DNA of 41,451 nucleotides from Gammaproteobacteria bacterium RIFCSPLOWO2_02_FULL_57_10 (GCA_001802565.1 MGYS01000090.1:112220-153670); one strand, 5' to 3'. Numbered from the stretch's first letter, positions 7,874 through 16,555 are shown. Made by a program: numbers and translations. Notes: generated from the letters alone by a model not told the origin.

Positions 7874-10294
7874 CTATTCATATCGCAACGCATGCACGGG
7901 ATTCCTTCGGATGGTACTCCAGGATTGCAAGGCCATCGTCAGGAACGCCGACAGAATTGCCAGCGCAGCCGCTGCAGGAAACACCAGAAGATTGATCTCA
8001 TCTCGATAAGCAAAATTCTGCAACCACGCATTGATGGCATACCAGGACAGGACTGACGCGATCACGGAACCGATGCAGACCAGAACGAAGATGTTGCGGA
8101 ACAGCACAGTCATGATCTGGCCGACGCTCGCACCAAATACCTTGCGTATGCCAATCTCGCGGGTTCTGCGTTCAGTGGAGTACGCGCTCAGTCCGAGCAA
8201 GCCAAGACATGAGATCAGGATGCAGACCGCCGCGAACCAGGCAATGATATCGACGATGCGATTCTCGCTGTCATATTGCTGGCGGATGATGTCGTCGAGC
8301 GTGCGATAGTCGAAGGGGAGCTCCGGCATCACTTCACGCCAAATGCCGTCCAGGCGCGCCAACACATCAGGATCTATTCGCTGGTTAAGCGCAATAGTGA
8401 TCCTGACGCTCTGAGCTGCGCGTCGCTCGGGATTAGTCACCGTACTGTAAAAACCTGGATTGGTTTGGCGCAGGATCAACGGTCCAATCGCACTCTGCAG
8501 TCCGGCAAAGTGGAAGTCTCTGACCACGCCCCCGACGATCTCTGTCCCTTCTGCATTTGCTGGCATGCCCGTGCGCTTTCCGATTGGATTGATCCAACCC
8601 ATTTGCTTCACCAGCGTCTCATTCACTACAACAAGATTACGTGCATCGTCGGTCGTGAAGAAACGACCCGCAAGCAACTCCATCCCCATAACATCGAGAT
8701 AACGACTGTCGACGTTCTGAAAGCTCAGAAAATGTGGCTCCAACGCACCATCTTCGTTTTCCAACAGCCAATTCCCAGCATATGACTCCACGCCCGGGTC
8801 CAGCGCCGTCAGCGTGACACCTTTTACCTGCGGCAGACTCTGCATCCGATCCGCAAGCACCGATGTTCGCTCGATGAAGTCTACGCCTTGCACGTCGACG
8901 ACAAGTTTGTTGTCCTTGTCGAAACCCAGCGGTTCGTTCTGGATGTAACGCATCTGCGCCACAATCAACAGACTGCAGGCGATCACGGAGACAGTCACAG
9001 CGAACTGGAAAATTACCAGCAATCGGCGTAGCAACGACTCGGAGCGACTGTTGGAACGGCGCACGCTGCCCGGCATCACCAATTGAGAGGAGAGATAGAA
9101 CGCGGGATACAAACCCGAAAGCAGGCCCAGCAGTAGGCTGCCGAACAAAACCAAAGCAAGAAGAGTGGGTTCACGATAAACAGCAGGCTCCAGAACTCCC
9201 GTAAACAGTTCTGTCACTCCCAATTGCACCAACACTTCAAGGCCTGCCAGCGCCACCACTCCTGCGGTCAGTGCAATGCAGACGGATTCCAGCAGAAACT
9301 GTGAAAGCAACGCTCCGCGTCTCACCCCCAGAACCTTCCGTACAGCCACCTCCTTGAGACGTCCTGCCGAACGAGCTGTCGCGAGATTAATGTAGTTGAT
9401 GCAGGCCACCAGTAGAATCAACGCTCCAATCACCGCGTAGGCATACACAATCAAGAGATTGCCTACCGGTTGGTCGTACTCTATCGACGGACCGTAGTGA
9501 ATATCCGCAATCGGAGTGATGTGCATCGCGTTGCTCAGCCCCGCTCCGCGCAGCAATTCCCCAGTTGTGTCTTCCCAGTATGAGTCAAAGAACGCTGAAA
9601 AATTGGCCGCGTCATAATTGTCCGCCAATACAAAATAGGTATATGTGCTTACCGTAAACAGGGACATCGGCAAGGCAGCCGGTTCCGGGTATGCCAGGCC
9701 GTTGATGGAAAGCAGCACGTCGTACTTGAAGTGGGTATTGCCAGGCTGATCCTCATAGACTAGAGCTACGCGGTAGTCGCGATTGTTGACAGTAATAGTC
9801 TCGCCAATCGAATCGGCACCAGCGAAATGAATTCTATTGAAGCGATTGCTTATCGCAGCCACCCCAGGATCAACCAGCGCAGTATTCATGTCGCCGTAGA
9901 CTGCTCTATGATCAAACACAGCAAAGACGTTATCGTCGGCTTCGTAGACCGCATCCCAGTAAAAAGGCTCTCCCTGCACTCTAATGAGACTTTTCCCCGG
10001 CATCGCCCGGAATCGCACAAATGCTTCGATCGCCGGGTTCTGCGCAGCCAGAGTTGGCGCCATGAAATGCGACATCTGCGCGAACGTGGTGGTGCCAGTG
10101 TTGTTGGTCAGATCAAGTGTTGCGCGATAGATGTTTTCATGTCCTGCGACGTGTTGGTCATAAGTCAGTTCATTCTGCACATGCATGCCGATGAGGAACG
10201 TACAGACGATGGCGACGGAGAGGCCGAGCACGTTGATGCCTGCGTAGAATTTTTCGCGACGCAGGTTGCGTAAAGTGATTTTCAGGTGGGTCAA
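7874..10294 (-). CDS. MacB-like ABC exporter permease, double FtsX (permease 1)
   Basis: The 806-residue permease has two MacB_PCD-FtsX halves. There is a first membrane helix at about 18-40, a periplasmic domain to about 280, then three FtsX helices containing INLATARSAGRLKEVAVRK. A second N-terminal-type helix follows at about 425-445, then a second periplasmic domain and a last FtsX unit (STERRTREIGIRKVFGAS) ending in NPVHALRYE. The start is TTG: an in-frame TAA lies 15 bp upstream and no ATG lies between; AAGAGA serves as a weak ribosome site. It should act with the ATPase at 12879-13556 and the adaptor downstream, moving a substrate out of the inner membrane or periplasm by the MacB 'mechanotransmission' type of mechanism. 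The substrate is unknown. Confidence 0.92.
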   Translation of the reverse strand: MTHLKITLRNLRREKFYAGINVLGLSVAIVCTFLIGMHVQNELTYDQHVAGHENIYRATLDLTNNTGTTTFAQMSHFMAPTLAAQNPAIEAFVRFRAMPGKSLIRVQGEPFYWDAVYEADDNVFAVFDHRAVYGDMNTALVDPGVAAISNRFNRIHFAGADSIGETITVNNRDYRVALVYEDQPGNTHFKYDVLLSINGLAYPEPAALPMSLFTVSTYTYFVLADNYDAANFSAFFDSYWEDTTGELLRGAGLSNAMHITPIADIHYGPSIEYDQPVGNLLIVYAYAVIGALILLVACINYINLATARSAGRLKEVAVRKVLGVRRGALLSQFLLESVCIALTAGVVALAGLEVLVQLGVTELFTGVLEPAVYREPTLLALVLFGSLLLGLLSGLYPAFYLSSQLVMPGSVRRSNSRSESLLRRLLVIFQFAVTVSVIACSLLIVAQMRYIQNEPLGFDKDNKLVVDVQGVDFIERTSVLADRMQSLPQVKGVTLTALDPGVESYAGNWLLENEDGALEPHFLSFQNVDSRYLDVMGMELLAGRFFTTDDARNLVVVNETLVKQMGWINPIGKRTGMPANAEGTEIVGGVVRDFHFAGLQSAIGPLILRQTNPGFYSTVTNPERRAAQSVRITIALNQRIDPDVLARLDGIWREVMPELPFDYRTLDDIIRQQYDSENRIVDIIAWFAAVCILISCLGLLGLSAYSTERRTREIGIRKVFGASVGQIMTVLFRNIFVLVCIGSVIASVLSWYAINAWLQNFAYRDEINLLVFPAAAALAILSAFLTMALQSWSTIRRNPVHALRYE

Positions 10295-10367
10295 AGCAAT
10301 AATCTCTTATGCGTGGAACGTCAAAGTTCTCAAAAAATCTCTAAGTGCTCTGAATCACTATGCGCCG

Positions 10368-12809
10368 CTATTCATAGCGTAGTGAATCTACAGGATTCCG
10401 ATTTGCCGTTTGATATGACTGCCCAGCGATAGTCAGTAATGCCACAGTTGCGCAAATGCCAACGGCTATTACGAATATCACCACGTCAATCGATACACGA
10501 TAATCAATATAAAAACCCTGCTGCCATCTCACAAAGGTAAGGTACGCCAGAATTGAGGCTACAACTGCGGCCACGGAAAGGGCGATCAGTATGCCTCTGA
10601 CCAACAAGAGAATAATTTGCGATGTGGAAGCACCAAGCACTTTCCTGATCCCTATTTCCTTCGTGCGTCGTTGTGTCATGAGGGAAGAAAGACCAAGCAG
10701 GCCCATGCAGGAGATGAAAACACATAGCGCGGCAAACACGCCCATCAGCTTCATCTGGCGTGCTTGGGACTCATATAGCGAATCCAGGTAGTCACTTAGG
10801 TGCCAGAATTCGTAAGGATGGACGGGATCAATATCCTCCATAATCTGGCGCAGAGAATCCACAACGTCTGCCACATTTCCGTCGACAGCTACTGTCAAGT
10901 AACGATACTGCAGCGCACGATCCGACGGAGGGCTGCGACCAAAGTCAGCATTGTCTTGAAACATCAGCAGGGGTTCAATCTGTCTGCCCAAATCATGAAA
11001 ATTGAAGTCCCTGACGACACCGATCACGGAGTAATCGTTGTTCCTGAGCCGTAATCTCTTTCCTATCGGTTCACTCCAACCCATTTCTCGTACCGCAGTT
11101 TCGTTCACCAGGACAGGAAGAACAGAAGCACTCTGATAGGAATCCGAGAAACCTCTGCCATGCAGTATCTGCAGACCCATGACGTCAATGTACGCGGAAT
11201 CAAACGACAGCATTCTGAATGGTGCGGTCTGAAGAACTCCTGAGCTGCTCTCTACCTCGACAAGGTACAGATCATCCATTTGCCCAGGAATTGATCGGCT
11301 TAGAGCAGTACCGGAAATATTTCCGTTAACACCAAGTCTGCTTTCAATCTCAGGAAGTCGTTCTATTGCATCAGCGCCACGCAAGGGAACCACAACTCTA
11401 TTGTCCTTGATAAAACCCAAATCCTGGGTATGGATGAACTGCATCTGGTTGAACATTAGTAACGAACAGGCTATGACGCCAATAGATATGGTTAGCTGCA
11501 CGATAACAAGGAACTGTCGAAGCCATACCGATTGCCGCCCCTGTTTACCAGCAGAGTCCCTCAAGCTGGTCGCAGGAGCGAGAGACGAAAGGTAGAAAGC
11601 TGGATAACTGCCTGCCACTATTCCTAGAATCATCGTCGCAAGAAATACTGTTGCCACTGAATTAATACTGATCGTGGTGATCAGTGATATCTCCTTTCCC
11701 AGCAACGTACTTATAGGGGTTATCTCAAGCAGCACCTGGGCAATTATCCAGCCTGCAATAACTCCGCAGAATGCGAAAAACAGCGATTCGCCGACAAATT
11801 GCGCAATCAGAGTGCTCTTCTCCGCTCCCAGGGTCTTTCGAACACCAATTTCCCTTGATCGCTTCAGTGCTCTGGCTATAGCCAGATTGATATAGTTGAT
11901 AACTGAAACGAACAAGGCAAACAGTCCAATAGCTATCAGCAAGTAAACATACAACCGATGCACTCCGGAGCTGCTGCCGCTTGTGTCTGAGAAAAAATGA
12001 ACTGAGGCGAGAGGCTCCAACTGCAGTCGCATGGTTGATGACAACTCTCTCCCTTTCTCTGCCATATAACGCGCCCAAAAATCGTCGTAGATGGAGGAAA
12101 AGTTGTCAGAGTTGTAACCGTCTGGAAGTAGCAAATAGGTGTAAGCTCCGAGATCCCAAAGGGCATCTCCGATTCGTGATGAATCAACAACGCCGGTCGA
12201 CAAGCGGTGATATGAAAGTAGTACGTCGTATTGCAGATGCGAATTCTCTGGCAGATCTTCAAATACCAGAGAAACGCGAAAAGAGTCGAGATCCGTGGTG
12301 ACAATTTTTCCTATTGGGTCTTCATTTCCGAAGAAGGTTCTGGCAAACGAGTGGCTGATCGCAATGGCGTCCGGCGATGACAATGCGGTAACTGGATCGC
12401 CTTCCATAATGCTGTGCGTGAATACCTCAAATACCTTTTCATCTGCAAAAAAGACATCGTCTTGATAATGAACAGTGTCCCCATAGCGAAAAACGGTGGG
12501 AGAGGTCGGTAACGCCCTGAATCGCACATACTCCTGTATTTCCGGGTAGTCACGTTTCAACAGAGGCCCCAAGGCGAACGAACTTTCAGCGAATCTCTCA
12601 ACTGACCCCTGATTCTCCACCTGACTGGTCACACGATAAACGCGCTCATGCAGAACATTATGTTGATCATAGCTAAGCTCGGTGTATAGGTAACTTGCAA
12701 GTATCAAACATGCGCCTATGCTTAATGCGAGACCGAGGATATTGATTACCGTATAAGTTTTTTCTCGCAAGGCGTTGCGGATAATAATAGTCAAATAGCC
12801 GCTATTCAT
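10368..12809 (-). CDS. MacB-like ABC exporter permease, double FtsX (permease 2)
   Basis: The 813-residue double-FtsX permease has the same architecture as permease 1. It contains an N-terminal helix (INILGLALSIGACLILASYLY), a periplasmic MacB-like domain, an FtsX unit with INLAIARALKRSREIGVRKTLGAE, and a second helix near 430-450. A second periplasmic domain follows, then a C-terminal FtsX unit (MTQRRTKEIGIRKVLGAST) ending in NPVDSLRYE. It lies between the ATPase gene (69 bp upstream) and permease 1 (73 bp downstream) and is probably co-transcribed with them. Its DNA is visibly more A+T-rich and uses more A/T-ending codons than permease 1 and the flanking genes, suggesting a different origin or more recent acquisition. 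The start ATG has only a weak GAG upstream. Confidence 0.92.
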   Translation of the reverse strand: MNSGYLTIIIRNALREKTYTVINILGLALSIGACLILASYLYTELSYDQHNVLHERVYRVTSQVENQGSVERFAESSFALGPLLKRDYPEIQEYVRFRALPTSPTVFRYGDTVHYQDDVFFADEKVFEVFTHSIMEGDPVTALSSPDAIAISHSFARTFFGNEDPIGKIVTTDLDSFRVSLVFEDLPENSHLQYDVLLSYHRLSTGVVDSSRIGDALWDLGAYTYLLLPDGYNSDNFSSIYDDFWARYMAEKGRELSSTMRLQLEPLASVHFFSDTSGSSSGVHRLYVYLLIAIGLFALFVSVINYINLAIARALKRSREIGVRKTLGAEKSTLIAQFVGESLFFAFCGVIAGWIIAQVLLEITPISTLLGKEISLITTISINSVATVFLATMILGIVAGSYPAFYLSSLAPATSLRDSAGKQGRQSVWLRQFLVIVQLTISIGVIACSLLMFNQMQFIHTQDLGFIKDNRVVVPLRGADAIERLPEIESRLGVNGNISGTALSRSIPGQMDDLYLVEVESSSGVLQTAPFRMLSFDSAYIDVMGLQILHGRGFSDSYQSASVLPVLVNETAVREMGWSEPIGKRLRLRNNDYSVIGVVRDFNFHDLGRQIEPLLMFQDNADFGRSPPSDRALQYRYLTVAVDGNVADVVDSLRQIMEDIDPVHPYEFWHLSDYLDSLYESQARQMKLMGVFAALCVFISCMGLLGLSSLMTQRRTKEIGIRKVLGASTSQIILLLVRGILIALSVAAVVASILAYLTFVRWQQGFYIDYRVSIDVVIFVIAVGICATVALLTIAGQSYQTANRNPVDSLRYE

Positions 12810-12878
12810 TTGTATATCGCTCGTTATAAGTCCACAGAGAAGCTAGGGTATCGGCGTTTTGGTATGACTCGGCACCTC

Positions 12879-13556
12879 TCAACTATCTGTCTCACTCACA
12901 ATCCGTCCGTCCAACACCCGCACTATTCGTTTTCCCACTGCCGCATCCTCCGGCGAATGCGTCACCATCACAATCGTTGTGCCCTCGTCATTCAGCTTGC
13001 TCAGAATATTCATCACCTCCGCCCCATGCTCACTGTCCAGATTACCCGTCGGCTCGTCCGCAAGAATCATGTTCGGCGAATTCACAATCGCGCGCGCCAC
13101 CGCGACACGTTGTTGCTGTCCTCCTGAAAGCTGCTGCGGAAAATGCTTCATGCGATGCGCCATGTTCATCTTGTCGAGCACCGCTTCCACTTTCTTCTTG
13201 CGCTCGGGGGCAGGTGTCTTCGTGTAGATCAGCGGCAGCTCCACATTCTCGTACACGGTGAGTTCGTCAATCAGGTTGAAACTCTGGAACACGAAACCGA
13301 TGTTCTGCTTGCGCAGCATCGCGCGCTGGCGCTCCGAGTAGGACGACACTTCCTCGCCGAGAAACCAGTACTTGCCGCCATCGGGATTGTCGATCAGGCC
13401 GAGGATGTTCAGCAGCGTGGACTTGCCGCAACCGGACGGACCCATGATAGAGGTGAACTCGCCCTTCTCGATGGTGAGGTTGATGGAGTCCAACGCGGTG
13501 GTCTCCACTTCGTCGGTGCGGAAGAGTTTGGAGAGACCTTCGGTTCTGATGATCAT
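12879..13556 (-). CDS. LolD/MacB-like ABC transporter ATPase (copy A)
   Basis: The 225-residue ATPase carries Walker A GPSGCGKST (39-47), the Q-loop in FVFQSFNLI, signature LSGGQ (143-147), Walker B MILADEP (163-169) and the H-loop in VMVTHSPE. It belongs to the MacB/LolD/FtsE class that powers FtsX-type permeases. The start ATG 13556 (MIIRTEGLSK) has AGGAAC four bases upstream. A longer frame to 13673 exists but its beginning would overlap the sigma-54 promoter, so I reject that extension. Ignoring the ends, it differs from copy B (22074-22748) at only four positions (G/D, S/G, D/E, I/M), although the DNA has many silent differences. It is the first gene of the minus-strand unit. Confidence 0.95.
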   Translation of the reverse strand: MIIRTEGLSKLFRTDEVETTALDSINLTIEKGEFTSIMGPSGCGKSTLLNILGLIDNPDGGKYWFLGEEVSSYSERQRAMLRKQNIGFVFQSFNLIDELTVYENVELPLIYTKTPAPERKKKVEAVLDKMNMAHRMKHFPQQLSGGQQQRVAVARAIVNSPNMILADEPTGNLDSEHGAEVMNILSKLNDEGTTIVMVTHSPEDAAVGKRIVRVLDGRIVSETDS

Positions 13557-13587
13557 CGTTGTTCCTTCTGTGAACAGATTGAAAGCC

Positions 13588-13619
13588 CCGGGTCGACCAG
13601 GGGGGACCAGTAGACCCGG
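13588..13619 (-). other. Inverted repeat in the 5' leader of the ATPase operon
   Basis: CCGGGTC (13588-13594) and GACCCGG (13613-13619) can pair, enclosing an 18-bp segment with two GACCAG copies. It lies between the predicted sigma-54 start region and the ATPase start codon, so it would sit in the untranslated leader. It may be a stability or regulatory hairpin; no known RNA family is recognised. Confidence 0.4.
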
Positions 13620-13669
13620 AGGATACGCCGAAGAGGACAGTGCCGCATACAACGTATGACTCATGTGGA

Positions 13670-13684
13670 GCATGGTTTGTGCCA
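13670..13684 (-). promoter_or_regulatory. Sigma-54 (-24/-12) promoter of the ATPase-permease-permease-adaptor unit
   Basis: On the minus strand the sequence reads TGGCAC-AAACC-ATGC, with GG and GC separated by exactly 10 bases. It matches TGGCAC completely and three of four bases of TTGC. It lies about 115 bp before the ATG at 13556. Two tandem dyads upstream (13747-13763, 13771-13787) have the layout expected for binding sites of a sigma-54 activator, and an NtrC-type activator is encoded at 19350-20729. Confidence 0.75.
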
Positions 13685-13702
13685 GTCGGTCTTTTCATTG
13701 CA

Positions 13703-13715
13703 AATCAATCAACTA
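13703..13715. promoter_or_regulatory. Possible IHF site between activator sites and promoter
   Basis: AATCAATCAACTA matches the IHF consensus WATCAA-N4-TTR at all but one position. It lies between the tandem dyads and the sigma-54 element, where IHF-induced bending usually helps activator contact. A single short match can arise by chance. Confidence 0.35.
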
Positions 13716-13746
13716 CAGATGATGGCGAATGATGAGGCAATAGAAG

Positions 13747-13763
13747 CGTTTCACATTGGGACA
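13747..13763. promoter_or_regulatory. Putative NtrC-like activator site 1 (dyad)
   Basis: CGTTTCA-CAT-TGGGACA matches the dyad TGTTTCA-N3-TGAAACA at 6/7 and 5/7 positions. Its centre is about 72 bp upstream of the -24 GG of the promoter at 13670-13684. The same spacing occurs at the plus-strand promoter (site 16717-16733). Confidence 0.6.
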
Positions 13764-13770
13764 GGGCGAA

Positions 13771-13787
13771 CGTATCAGAATGGAACA
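13771..13787. promoter_or_regulatory. Putative NtrC-like activator site 2 (dyad)
   Basis: CGTATCA-GAA-TGGAACA matches the dyad at 5/7 and 6/7 positions. Its reverse complement shares 15 of 17 bases with the site at 19288-19304 in front of the regulator gene. Its centre is about 96 bp upstream of the -24 GG, 24 bp from site 1. Confidence 0.6.
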
Positions 13788-13824
13788 GTTTGCACGCTCG
13801 ATTACTACGGTAGCTTCTGGGCCT

Positions 13825-13868
13825 TTGGCAGACTTCGGTCCCAGCGACTATACTGACCGGACTGCCAA
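13825..13868. other. Imperfect dyad in the divergent intergenic region
   Basis: TTGGCAG-N4-CGGTC (13825-13840) is mirrored by GACCG-G-A-CTGCCAA (13855-13868). The 475-bp gap between the ATPase start (13556) and the AAA gene (14032) holds the sigma-54 element, activator sites and this dyad. Its distal part (about 13900-14020) is strongly A+T-rich and probably holds the AAA gene promoter; no clear -35/-10 pair was found. Confidence 0.35.
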
Positions 13869-14031
13869 CATTTTCCGCAGGCTTACCGCTTGGATACAAC
13901 AAAGCCGTAAAAAACCCGATTTCCAACAAAACAAAGCCATAAAATATCAAACAAGATGATAAAACATGATTGTTAAATATCGTTTTTTCCTGTAATTTGC
14001 CTTTTATCACACTCGCCAGTCTCATTGAATC

Positions 14032-15426
14032 ATGCCTAATACACTGAAAAGAAAGGAATTTTCAGACCTCTCCCGGTGGTCAGACAGCTCCTCGCGCAAG
14101 CCTCTGATCATCCGAGGCGCGCGGCAGGTGGGGAAATCCACGCTTGTGCGTCAATTTTCAACTCTGAGCAACCTGTCTTTGCTGGAAATCAATTTCGAGC
14201 GTAATCCTGAATTCCGGGAAGTTTTCGCCACAAATGACCCCTTGCAGATACTGAGCGCGTTGCACGTGCTGACCGGCCGGAAGGCAACGGCGGGCAGTAG
14301 CCTGCTGTTTCTGGACGAAATCCAGGCTTCGCCGGAAGCCCTCGCGGCACTGCGTTATTTCCACGAGGAGCTACCCGCGTTACACGTGATCGCCGCCGGA
14401 TCTCTGCTGGAATTCACTCTCGCAGACGCGCAGTTCTCCATGCCAGTCGGTCGCATTGAATATTTCCATCTCGGCCCCATGCAGTTCGAGGACTTTGTTG
14501 AAGCCATGGGGCATCCCGAACTGGTGAGCTATCTGCAGAATCTGTCGCTGGAAGATATTCGCAAAGGTGCCATGTTGAAGCCGATTCACGAAAAATGCAT
14601 GAATCTGCTCAAACAATACTGGGTGACAGGAGGGCTTCCCGAAGCGGTTGCCCGCTACGCAACTACTTTGGATTTCAGCGAAGTGGTGAAAGTGCAACGC
14701 GGCATCGTCGACACTTATCGAGACGACTTCAACAAGTACAGCCACGGCAACCTGAATCGGCTGGTGCAACTGGTCTTCGATCAGTTGCCGGTCATGGTCG
14801 GGCGAAAATTCAAGTACTCCCACGTCAGTCGCGACCATCGTGCTGCGGAGCTTGAAGCCGCCTTGCAACAACTTTGCATGGCGCGGATTGCCACGAAAGT
14901 ATTCCACACTTCCGGTAACGGAGTGCCACTTGCCGCCGAGGTGAATCACCGTGCCTTCAAGACCCTGTATCTCGACATCGGCCTGATGTGCGCAGCATTG
15001 CAGTTGAATGTGCTTGATCTCAACAAAGCGGATATCAACCTGATCAACAACGGCGCGCTTGCCGAACAATTCATCGGACAGCAATTGATGTACAGCGGGG
15101 CGCCCCATGAAACACCTGCTCTGTACTACTGGATGCGTGAAGTCACCAACGCGGCAGCGGAACTGGACTATCTGATGACGCAGGGCCCGCATGTCATCCC
15201 CGTGGAAATCAAGTCAGGCACCACGGGTACGCTGAAATCCCTGCATCAGTTTCTAAGCGAAAAGAAACGCGATTTTGCGGTACGATTCAACGCAGACCTT
15301 CCCTCTCTCTTGAGCGACTCCAGAAAACTGACCGATGGCAATAACGTCCATTACGCGCTCCTTTCTCTGCCGCTTTATCTGGTCAATCAGGCTCCGCGTC
15401 TGATTCGTGCGAGCCTGTCCAATTGA
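14032..15426 (+). CDS. AAA ATPase with DUF4143 domain
   Basis: The 464-residue protein has an AAA_14-type ATPase domain with Walker A GARQVGKST (about 30-38) and Walker B LLFLDEIQ (about 91-98). Its C-terminal DUF4143 region (about 200-440) has a PD-(D/E)XK-like core: ALAEQFIGQQL, YYWMREVTNAAAELDYL and VIPVEIKSG. These proteins are widespread and mobile in bacteria and archaea; their role is not established, with defence or regulatory functions suggested. The protein is full length and looks intact. It lies inside the ABC locus, preceded by an A+T-rich stretch and followed after 12 bp by a permease remnant. This suggests it arrived by insertion together with loss of permease sequence. It has no obvious functional link to the transporters. 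Confidence 0.9.
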   Translation: MPNTLKRKEFSDLSRWSDSSSRKPLIIRGARQVGKSTLVRQFSTLSNLSLLEINFERNPEFREVFATNDPLQILSALHVLTGRKATAGSSLLFLDEIQASPEALAALRYFHEELPALHVIAAGSLLEFTLADAQFSMPVGRIEYFHLGPMQFEDFVEAMGHPELVSYLQNLSLEDIRKGAMLKPIHEKCMNLLKQYWVTGGLPEAVARYATTLDFSEVVKVQRGIVDTYRDDFNKYSHGNLNRLVQLVFDQLPVMVGRKFKYSHVSRDHRAAELEAALQQLCMARIATKVFHTSGNGVPLAAEVNHRAFKTLYLDIGLMCAALQLNVLDLNKADINLINNGALAEQFIGQQLMYSGAPHETPALYYWMREVTNAAAELDYLMTQGPHVIPVEIKSGTTGTLKSLHQFLSEKKRDFAVRFNADLPSLLSDSRKLTDGNNVHYALLSLPLYLVNQAPRLIRASLSN

Positions 15427-15438
15427 ATGTCCAGAATT

Positions 15439-15771
15439 TTACTCGTAGCGTAGAGAAAGCACCGGATTCAGATTCGCAATTCTTGCGCACTGAATAACGA
15501 CGGTCAGGATCGCCAGCAGAATCATCACAAGGGTGACCAATATATAGTTGGCAGCGGAAAATATGGCTTGAGAAGAGAAACCCGCATAGAACATGTCGAT
15601 GAAAAGATACGCGAAGGGCCAGGCTACAAGACATGACACCAGCACCGGCCTGAGAAAATCCCAAGTCAGTAACAGAACAATGGAAATGGCTCTGGCTCCA
15701 AGGATCTTTCGTATCCCGACCTCCTTGGTGCGCTTCGTCGTCGAGTAATACGCCAGTGCGAACAATCCTCA
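15439..15771 (-). pseudogene. 3' remnant of a fifth double-FtsX permease
   Basis: About 109 codons encode the last FtsX unit of a permease: GLFALAYYSTTKRTKEVGIRK at the broken end, then ILGAR, three membrane segments and NPVLSLRYE at the end. The homologous part of the intact permeases starts around residue 700, so about 85% of the gene is missing. Directly upstream of the homologous part the frame meets TGA; the only start is a TTG without a ribosome site. The break at about 15771 is followed by unrelated sequence leading to the VTT gene. The sequence still reads cleanly to its stop, so the loss may be fairly recent. It is most similar in feel to the permease at 22785-25250 (both have YxTxxRTKEVGIRK and a 'WDFxxPVLxxCLVAWPxA' segment). 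Confidence 0.88.
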
Positions 15772-15831
15772 TGAAATTTAGACCGAGAATCTATCCTCGA
15801 GTGCCAGAAGACAGGACAGTGGAAAACGCAG

Positions 15832-16518
15832 TTACCCAGGGGTGTCCTCAACCCCTTTCTTGGCAAGAAGATTGCGGCTGAAAATCAATCCGCCCACTAC
15901 GCATGTGGCAACGGCAATGACTGGCATGACAAACGTGATAACGAAGGGATCGTCACCAAAATCGAAAAACCAGCCTATGAGCACGAGCACTGTGGCGACC
16001 ATTGTCCACAGAGGCCAGATGATCATGATGAAAATGGAATATCGCAGTTTGGTGAGCCCTGCCCCATAGGAAAGCAGTTCCGGCATGGGGAGGAAGGCGA
16101 TGGCTGCGTGAAAAAACCCTTTCGGCGTTTCAACCTTTTCCACGATGTGTGCAAAAAGACTCCCTTGCTTGTGTGCAATGAAGCGCTCGATGAACGCCTG
16201 CCCAAACAGTCGGCTGATCCAGAATGCAGTCGTGAATCCAATGAGATCTCCTATCGCCACGTAGGCGAGCCCTGGCCACAGCCCAAAGAGCAAGCCGACA
16301 AGCGGATACACTGCTGCGCCGGTAAAAGGGATCACTATGATGGTCAATGCCTTCAATGCGATGAAAGCCAGTGGAATCCAGGGACCGGCGCGCTCCACCC
16401 ATGCCTTGAGCACGTCTATATCGAGTAAAAATGAAAGCACGAATAGAACAAGAATCAGGATACTGATCTTTACTAAATTGAGTTCTTTTTTTTGCATGAT
16501 CTCTGTCATGTCTGGCAT
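15832..16518 (-). CDS. VTT-domain (TVP38/TMEM64, DedA-like) membrane protein
   Basis: The 228-residue protein has about five to six hydrophobic segments. The VTT (SNARE-associated) core includes the F/Y-x-G-xxx-YP-type motif (PFTGAAVYPLVGLLFGLWPGLAYVAIGDLIGFTTAFWISRLFG) and, after an amphipathic stretch, the second re-entrant motif with F-L-P-M-P-E-L-L-S-Y-G-A-G. Family members act in membrane-lipid homeostasis; DedA/TVP38 proteins include phospholipid or undecaprenyl-phosphate transporters. Substrate specificity is unknown here. The start may be ATG 16518, 16509 or 16497; only the last has a GAGA nearby. A perfect dyad at 16537-16555 lies just upstream and may be its operator. It sits beside the permease remnant inside the ABC locus. 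Confidence 0.85.
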   Translation of the reverse strand: MPDMTEIMQKKELNLVKISILILVLFVLSFLLDIDVLKAWVERAGPWIPLAFIALKALTIIVIPFTGAAVYPLVGLLFGLWPGLAYVAIGDLIGFTTAFWISRLFGQAFIERFIAHKQGSLFAHIVEKVETPKGFFHAAIAFLPMPELLSYGAGLTKLRYSIFIMIIWPLWTMVATVLVLIGWFFDFGDDPFVITFVMPVIAVATCVVGGLIFSRNLLAKKGVEDTPG

Positions 16519-16536
16519 TGTACAAGATTAGTACGC

Positions 16537-16555
16537 TCGTTCAAGTAATGAACGA
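16537..16555. promoter_or_regulatory. Perfect dyad upstream of the VTT gene
   Basis: TCGTTCA (16537-16543) and TGAACGA (16549-16555) are perfect inverses with a 5-bp spacer. The position, 20-40 bp before the VTT start, and the size suit a dimeric repressor such as TetR or ArsR type. No such regulator is encoded next to it. Confidence 0.4.

Noticed and set aside
12879-13673. Longer ATPase reading frame starting at 13673
   Set aside because: The extra 39 residues have no homology in ATPases of this class; the frame start overlaps the sigma-54 element, and a good ribosome site precedes the ATG at 13556.
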